From contig CANIBQ010000063.1 in assembly GCA_947465645.1 (NCBI GenBank), positions 1 to 29,348 on the forward strand: a DNA stretch of 29,348 nt, written 5' to 3'. The notes under the pieces are model-generated. The model was given only the letters and a program-made list of their open reading frames with translations, searched no databases and had not been told where the DNA came from. This DNA is from Acidobacteriota bacterium (GTDB taxonomy: Bacteria; Acidobacteriota; Vicinamibacteria; Vicinamibacterales; UBA2999). Shown here piece by piece: positions 25,686 to 29,348 of this stretch; position 1 is the stretch's first letter; each line of letters begins with the position of its first letter. Both the position numbers and the translations under genes were made by a program.

Positions 25686-26085
25686 GCGGCGACCCGCCGA
25701 CGCCTCGGCGCTGGTGGCCGCCGCGAGAACCGCGCGGCTGCACGCGCACGCCGACTACTCCAATTTCAAGGTCGGCGCCGCCCTCGAGACGGCGGACGGG
25801 ATCATCGTGACCGGGTGCAACATCGAGAACTCGAGCTACGGCCTGACGATCTGCGCGGAGCGCGTCGCGATGTTCAAGGCGCTCTCCGAGGGCCACAAGA
25901 AGTTCCGCCGCATCGCCGTGGCGTTCGACACCAAGGCCCCTTCACCCCCGTGCGGCGCCTGCCGGCAGATCCTCTGGGAGTTCGCCGGCAACATCGAGAT
26001 CATCCTCGCGACGCTCCGCAAGGAGCGATCACATCACTGGCTCAAAGATCTCCTTCCGCTCCCGTTCGACAAGACGCATCTGTAA
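25672..26085 (+). CDS. cdd: Cytidine deaminase
   Basis: This enzyme hydrolytically deaminates cytidine/deoxycytidine to uridine/deoxyuridine. At 137 residues it is the short, tetrameric type. The zinc site is complete: Cys61 and catalytic Glu63 in CAER, then Cys94 and Cys97 in PPCGACRQ. The substrate loop YSNFKVGAAL and GCNIENSSYGLT are present. The TTG start at 25672 is inferred; GAGGG lies 7 bases upstream and the gene overlaps punA. It ends the nucleoside operon and feeds uridine/deoxyuridine to the pyrimidine phosphorylase. The stop TAA is followed immediately by the TTGTCAG array. Confidence 0.93.
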   Translation: MSVSKRRPADASALVAAARTARLHAHADYSNFKVGAALETADGIIVTGCNIENSSYGLTICAERVAMFKALSEGHKKFRRIAVAFDTKAPSPPCGACRQILWEFAGNIEIILATLRKERSHHWLKDLLPLPFDKTHL

Positions 26086-26200
26086 GTTGTCAGTTGTCAG
26101 TTGTCAGTTGTCAGGACGCAACGAGCTAAGCAGATTGCACTGACAACTTCGAGCCGAGCTGACAACTGACAACTGACAACTGGTAACTGACAACTGGCAA
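26086..26200. repeat. TTGTCAG / CTGACAA inverted heptamer element, copy 1
   Basis: Four perfect TTGTCAG units lie at 26087-26114. The core at 26115-26139 includes GCAACGAGCTA at 26118-26128 and ends TTGC-A. One CTGACAA is at 26140, the linker CTTCGAGCCGAG at 26147-26158, and six units fill 26159-26200 (CTGACAA three times, CTGGTAA, CTGACAA, CTGGCAA). The two arms can form a long stem of about 28 bp. The first unit starts one base after the cdd stop. Confidence 0.92.
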
Positions 26201-26225
26201 GGTTGTCGCATGTTCCGATGGCACC

Positions 26226-26600
26226 ATGCGGAAGTACGACTACACAGAACTTGTGGCTTGGCAGCGCGCTATGGACCTCGCTGTGGAGGTTTATGACGCC
26301 TCGCGGGCACTTCCGGCCGATGAACGGTTCGGCCTGACGACTCAGATGCGGCGGGCGGCGGTTTCAATTTCTGCCAACATTGCCGAAGGCCAGGGTCGCA
26401 GAACTTGCGGCGAGTTCTTGAACCAGCTCTCCGTGGCCTATGGCTCACTCTGCGAACTCGAGACTCATATTCTCCTGGCGCAGCGCCTCTCAATGATGGA
26501 ACCCGCGGCCGGCAAAGGTATCCTAGAACGAACGGCGGAAGTGGGAAGGCTCATGAACGGCCTGTCAACTTCGCTGCGAACCCGAACGTCGGAGAGCTGA
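26226..26600 (+). CDS. Four-helix-bundle protein (23S rRNA IVS-type)
   Basis: The 124-residue product fits the TIGR02436/PF05635 family. Its hallmarks are ELVAWQRAMDLAVEVYDASR (helix 1), PADERFGLTTQMRRAAVSIS with ANIAEGQGRR (helix 2 and turn), FLNQLSVAYGSLCELETHIL (helix 3) and a final helix. Family members were first seen in 23S rRNA intervening sequences of Leptospira and relatives, and the fold is shared with Avd of diversity-generating retroelements; the molecular function is unknown. Here it is not in an rRNA gene but between two CTGACAA arrays, and its TGA stop lies inside the first unit of the second array. GC is about 60 percent by hand count over 240 bases, below its neighbours, suggesting transfer. 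No Shine-Dalgarno sequence is visible. Confidence 0.88.
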   Translation: MRKYDYTELVAWQRAMDLAVEVYDASRALPADERFGLTTQMRRAAVSISANIAEGQGRRTCGEFLNQLSVAYGSLCELETHILLAQRLSMMEPAAGKGILERTAEVGRLMNGLSTSLRTRTSES

Positions 26601-26680
26601 CAACTGACAACCGACACCCGGCAACTGGTAACCGACAACCGACAACCGACAACTGACAACTGACAACTGACAACTGACAA
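26597..26680. repeat. Twelve-unit CTGACAA heptamer array before mtnA
   Basis: Twelve 7-base units in unbroken phase occupy 26597-26680. Six are CTGACAA; the variants are CCGACAC, CCGGCAA, CTGGTAA and three CCGACAA. CTG follows, then the mtnA ATG at 26684. The first unit contains the stop codon of the four-helix-bundle gene. Only the CTGACAA orientation is present, complementary to the TTGTCAG arm at 26087. Confidence 0.93.
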
Positions 26681-26683
26681 CTG

Positions 26684-27730
26684 ATGCTCCCCACTATCGA
26701 ATGGCGAACTGACTCAGTCGTGATGATCGACCAGCGGAAATTGCCTGTGTCAGAGATTTACGTGACGTGCAAGACGGCCAATGACGTGGCCAAGGCGATC
26801 AGGACGATGGTCATCCGCGGCGCGCCGGCGATTGGCGTGGCGGCGGCGATGGGGATTGCGCTTGGGATGTCGAGGAGCAAGGCCACCGGAACGAAGCAGT
26901 TCACGACCGAGTTCCAGAAGACCTGCGATCTGATGGCGGCCACGCGGCCGACGGCGGTCAACCTGTTCTGGGCGATCGAGCGCATGAAGAGGACGTTCGC
27001 CGAGGCGGCTCAGGGCGGGTGCTCGGTGGACGAGCTCAAGCAGCGGCTGGTCGACGAGGCCCAGCGGATTCATGACGAGGACGTCGCAAGCTGCCAGGCC
27101 ATGGGCGCGCATGGCGCCACGCTGGTGCCGGACACGGCGAACATCCTGACGCACTGCAATGCGGGTGCGCTGGCGACGGCAGGGTACGGCACCGCCCTGG
27201 GCGTGATACGCGCCGCGGTGGGGCAGGGCAAGAAGATCGCCGTGATGGCCGACGAGACCCGTCCGTTTCTCCAGGGCGCTCGGCTGACGGCCTGGGAGCT
27301 GATCAAGGACGGCATCGACACGACCGTCATCACCGACAACATGTCGGCCTCGATGATGCGCCTTGGTCACGTGGACCTGGTGGTCGTCGGCGCCGATCGC
27401 ATCGCGGCCAACGGCGACGTGGCGAACAAGGTGGGCACCTACGGAGTGGCGGTGCTGGCAAAGGAACACGGCATTCCGTTCTACGTCGCCGCGCCGATCT
27501 CGACCGTCGATCTCGCGACGGCGGACGGCGCCGGGATCCCGATCGAGGAGCGAAACGCGCGCGAGGTCACGCACGTCGGCTCGTCGCGCCTGACGCCTGA
27601 AGGCGCGCAGATCCGCAACCCCGCCTTCGACGTCACGCCGGCAAAGTTCGTCACCGCGATCATCACCGAGCGCGGCATCGCACGGGCGCCGTACACCGAG
27701 TCGCTTGCTTCGCTGGTAGAGGGCAAATAG
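26684..27730 (+). CDS. mtnA: S-methyl-5-thioribose-1-phosphate isomerase
   Basis: MtnA converts 5-methylthioribose 1-phosphate to methylthioribulose 1-phosphate in methionine salvage. The 348-residue product matches the family: [15 protein letters not shown] at the N-terminus, [17 protein letters not shown] (42-58), catalytic Cys158 in [12 protein letters not shown], Asp238 in [12 protein letters not shown], and [20 protein letters not shown]. The first ATG is correct, since TIEW is a conserved opening. Its 5' leader is entirely heptamer array with no Shine-Dalgarno sequence. The stop TAG abuts the next TTGTCAG array. No other methionine-salvage gene is visible; the adjacent nucleoside phosphorylase could conceivably act on methylthioadenosine, but its motifs are PNP-like. 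Confidence 0.95.
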   Translation: MLPTIEWRTDSVVMIDQRKLPVSEIYVTCKTANDVAKAIRTMVIRGAPAIGVAAAMGIALGMSRSKATGTKQFTTEFQKTCDLMAATRPTAVNLFWAIERMKRTFAEAAQGGCSVDELKQRLVDEAQRIHDEDVASCQAMGAHGATLVPDTANILTHCNAGALATAGYGTALGVIRAAVGQGKKIAVMADETRPFLQGARLTAWELIKDGIDTTVITDNMSASMMRLGHVDLVVVGADRIAANGDVANKVGTYGVAVLAKEHGIPFYVAAPISTVDLATADGAGIPIEERNAREVTHVGSSRLTPEGAQIRNPAFDVTPAKFVTAIITERGIARAPYTESLASLVEGK

Positions 27731-27869
27731 TTGTCAGTTGTCAGTTGTCAGCCCGCTCGGAGTTGTCAGCGCAACGAGCTAGCTGTTGCTTTCTGACAAC
27801 TGACAACTGACAACTGACAACCGACAACCGACGACCGACAACTGGCAACTGACAACCGACAACCGACAA
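27731..27869. repeat. TTGTCAG / CTGACAA inverted heptamer element, copy 2 (gene-less)
   Basis: Three TTGTCAG units lie at 27731-27751, the linker CCCGCTCGGAG at 27752-27762, one TTGTCAG at 27763, a core at 27770-27792 containing GCAACGAGCTA (27771-27781) and GTTGC, then eleven units at 27793-27869 (five CTGACAA, four CCGACAA, CCGACGA, CTGGCAA). It begins immediately after the mtnA stop and ends 4 bases before the tsaD ATG. Arms and linker match copy 1 when one copy is reverse-complemented. Confidence 0.93.
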
Positions 27870-27873
27870 CTTC

Positions 27874-28938
27874 ATGATCGTCCTCGGCATCGAAACCTCA
27901 TGCGACGAGACGGCCGCGGCGGTCGTCGAGGAAACGGGTGCGCTCGATCGCCCGTGGCGCCTGCGCTCGAGCGTCGTCGCATCCCAGACCGAGATCCATC
28001 GCGAGTGGGGCGGCGTCGTGCCGGAGTTGTCGGCCCGCCAGCACATCCGCGACATCTGCGGCATCGTCGAGCGCGCGCTGGCCGATGCTGGCGACCCTGC
28101 GTACGACGCGATCGCCGTCACGCAGGGCCCTGGGCTGGTGGGATCCCTGCTGGTCGGCCTCTCTTTCGCCAAGTCGCTTGCGTGGGCCAGGTCGGTGCCG
28201 TTGATCCCGGTGCATCACCTCGCCGGACACATCGAATCGCTCGTGCTCGAACGGGGTGAGATGCCGCTGCCCGCCATCGTCCTCGTCGTCTCCGGCGGCC
28301 ACACCAACCTGTACTGGGTCACGGCGCCCGGCGTGTACGAGCTGCTCGGACGGACGCGCGACGATGCGGCGGGGGAGGCGTATGACAAGGTCGCCAAGCT
28401 CCTGGGCCTCGGATACCCCGGAGGTCCGATCGTCGACCGGCTTGCGGCGCGCGGCAACGATCGCTCGATTCCCTTTCCCAAGACCCGCCTGACGCACGCC
28501 GATCGCAACGCGCCGCATCTGGCTGGCCGGCGTGACTTCAGCTTCAGCGGCCTGAAGACGTCGGTGCTTCGCCACGTGACGCTGCGGCGGGCGGAGCTGG
28601 GCCTTGCCGGGGACGGCCGCCTGCCCGACGACGAGATCGCCCATATCTGCGCCAGCTTCCAGCGCGTGGCCGTTGAAAACCTGCTCGACCGGTTGTTCGA
28701 TGCCGCCAGGTGGTATGACGCCCGCAGCGTCGGCATCGCCGGCGGCGTGTCGGCAAACTCCCGGCTGCGCGCCGACGCCGTCGCCCGCGGCGACCAGCGC
28801 GGGATCCCCGTGTTCATTCCAAGCCTGGCGCTCTCGACCGATAATGCGGCGATGATTGCGGCCGCCGGTCTTCGCCGGTATCGAACCGGAATCGCCAGTC
28901 TGCTCGACGTCAATGCGGACGCGAGCCTGGCCCTGTAG
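27874..28938 (+). CDS. tsaD: tRNA N6-threonylcarbamoyladenosine transferase TsaD
   Basis: TsaD transfers the threonylcarbamoyl group to A37 of ANN-decoding tRNAs, working with TsaB and TsaE, and is almost universally conserved. The 354-residue product opens with [15 protein letters not shown] (4-18), has the ELSARQHI stretch, the metal-binding histidines H115 and H119 in [53 protein letters not shown], and STDNAAMIA with the conserved Asp. ATG at 27874 is clear, yet the heptamer array ends 4 bases before it, so a normal ribosome binding site is absent. yjbQ follows after 7 bases. Confidence 0.96.
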   Translation: MIVLGIETSCDETAAAVVEETGALDRPWRLRSSVVASQTEIHREWGGVVPELSARQHIRDICGIVERALADAGDPAYDAIAVTQGPGLVGSLLVGLSFAKSLAWARSVPLIPVHHLAGHIESLVLERGEMPLPAIVLVVSGGHTNLYWVTAPGVYELLGRTRDDAAGEAYDKVAKLLGLGYPGGPIVDRLAARGNDRSIPFPKTRLTHADRNAPHLAGRRDFSFSGLKTSVLRHVTLRRAELGLAGDGRLPDDEIAHICASFQRVAVENLLDRLFDAARWYDARSVGIAGGVSANSRLRADAVARGDQRGIPVFIPSLALSTDNAAMIAAAGLRRYRTGIASLLDVNADASLAL

Positions 28939-28945
28939 CTCACCC

Positions 28946-29348
28946 ATGAAAACGCTGACCGAGTACCTCTGGTTCAACACGAAGAAGCGCCAGGAGTTCA
29001 TCCGCATCACCGACGAAGTCGCGGCGGTCGTCACCAAGAGCGGCGTCGCCGAAGGGATGGTGCTGGTGTCGGCGATGCACATCACGGCCGGCGTCTACGT
29101 CAACGACTGGGAGAACGGATTGATCCACGACTTCCAGGTGTGGCTCGAGACGCTCGCGCCGGCGGGCCTGGACTACAAGCATCACCAGACCGGTGAAGAC
29201 AACGCCGACGCGCACCTGAAGCGGACCCTGATGGGTCATCAGGTGACGCTGCCGATCACCGCAGGCAAGCTGGATCTGGGTCCGTGGGAACAAGTCTTCT
29301 ACGCGGAGTTCGACGGTCAGCGCAGGAAGCGGGTGATCGTGAAGGTCA
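28946..29348 (+). CDS. yjbQ: YjbQ/UPF0047 family protein (3' end outside window)
   Basis: The first 134 residues of a YjbQ-family protein are visible. The family shows thiamin-phosphate-synthase side activity in vitro, and its true role is unsettled. Recognisable stretches are [20 protein letters not shown], the [20 protein letters not shown] motif with conserved histidines and Asp, and [14 protein letters not shown]. About 139 residues is normal, so only the last few are lost at the window edge. ATG at 28946 lies 7 bases after the tsaD stop. Confidence 0.9.
   Translation, partial: MKTLTEYLWFNTKKRQEFIRITDEVAAVVTKSGVAEGMVLVSAMHITAGVYVNDWENGLIHDFQVWLETLAPAGLDYKHHQTGEDNADAHLKRTLMGHQVTLPITAGKLDLGPWEQVFYAEFDGQRRKRVIVKV

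Larger units (their letters stand above)
26086..26683 (+). mobile_element. Candidate TTGTCAG element carrying a four-helix-bundle gene
   Basis: A 598-base block exactly fills the space between the cdd stop and the mtnA start. In order it contains (TTGTCAG)4, a central core with GCAACGAGCTA, a CTGACAA, a C-rich linker, (CTGACAA)6-type units, the four-helix-bundle gene, then twelve CTGACAA-type units. The ends are inverted, as in a terminal-inverted-repeat element. A gene-less block of the same plan is at 27731-27869. No transposase, reverse transcriptase or target-site duplication is visible, so mobility is inference. Confidence 0.4.

Noticed and set aside
26226..26600. Diversity-generating retroelement (Avd-like protein)
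   Set aside because: The fold is shared, but no reverse transcriptase, template/variable repeat pair or C-type-lectin target is in the window.
26226..26600. 23S rRNA intervening sequence
   Set aside because: There is no rRNA sequence on either side; flanks are cdd and mtnA.
26465..26680. Minus-strand frame reading [15 protein letters not shown]
   Set aside because: It is a translation of the heptamer array itself; 7-base repeats cycle through all three frames and give such Ser/Val/Cys/Leu patterns.
26086..27869. CRISPR array interpretation of the TTGTCAG/CTGACAA repeats
   Set aside because: Units are 7 bases with no spacers and no cas genes are near; the arms are inverted.

Overview
The window is a gene-dense, high-GC bacterial chromosome segment with no rRNA, tRNA or CRISPR array. 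Gene content and style fit a Gram-negative, rod-shaped bacterium. I infer Acidobacteriota, perhaps Vicinamibacteria, from the mre-mrd-rod-rng order, the HEAT/HD-GYP proteins and the very repeat-rich gene junctions. No marker gene here proves that placement. No stretch longer than 300 bases lacks a gene.

Layout. (1) 62-7326, plus strand: cell-shape operon mreB-mreC-mreD-mrdA(PBP2)-rodA followed by rng (RNase G). (2) 7354-8861, plus: a secreted NHL-repeat protein and a CsbD-like protein. (3) 18794-8818, minus: a long tightly packed run, HEAT-like / HD-GYP / HEAT-like / HD-GYP / subtilisin-like protease / outer-membrane beta-barrel / MGMT-domain protein. The first four genes look like a duplicated two-gene module whose members all share an N-terminal domain. 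(4) 18825-26085, plus: a nucleoside uptake and salvage operon with overlapping start/stop codons (pyrimidine-nucleoside phosphorylase, BMP lipoprotein, ABC ATPase, two permeases, purine nucleoside phosphorylase, cytidine deaminase). (5) 26226-29348, plus: a four-helix-bundle (23S-IVS-type) protein, mtnA, tsaD and a truncated yjbQ.

The most unusual content lies in the gene junctions. At least nine junctions carry short-period tandem arrays or palindromes (7-bp units TTGTCAG/CTGACAA, GGCTCTA/CCCAGAG and AGGAACC; 8-bp units CACCGAGG and its one-base variant CACGGAGG; and a 35-bp unit containing GGGGTCTGACCCC). Most are arranged as inverted arms. Many start at or inside a stop codon and end within a few bases of the next start codon, so they supply C-terminal residues, stop codons or 5' leaders of essential genes. 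The TTGTCAG family is the richest: one copy (26086-26683) brackets a lone four-helix-bundle gene, while a second copy (27731-27869) has the same architecture and a related central core but no gene. That pair looks like a loaded and an empty version of one element and is the best candidate here for an undescribed mobile or repeat-amplifying system. Its mobility is inference; the architecture is read directly from the sequence.
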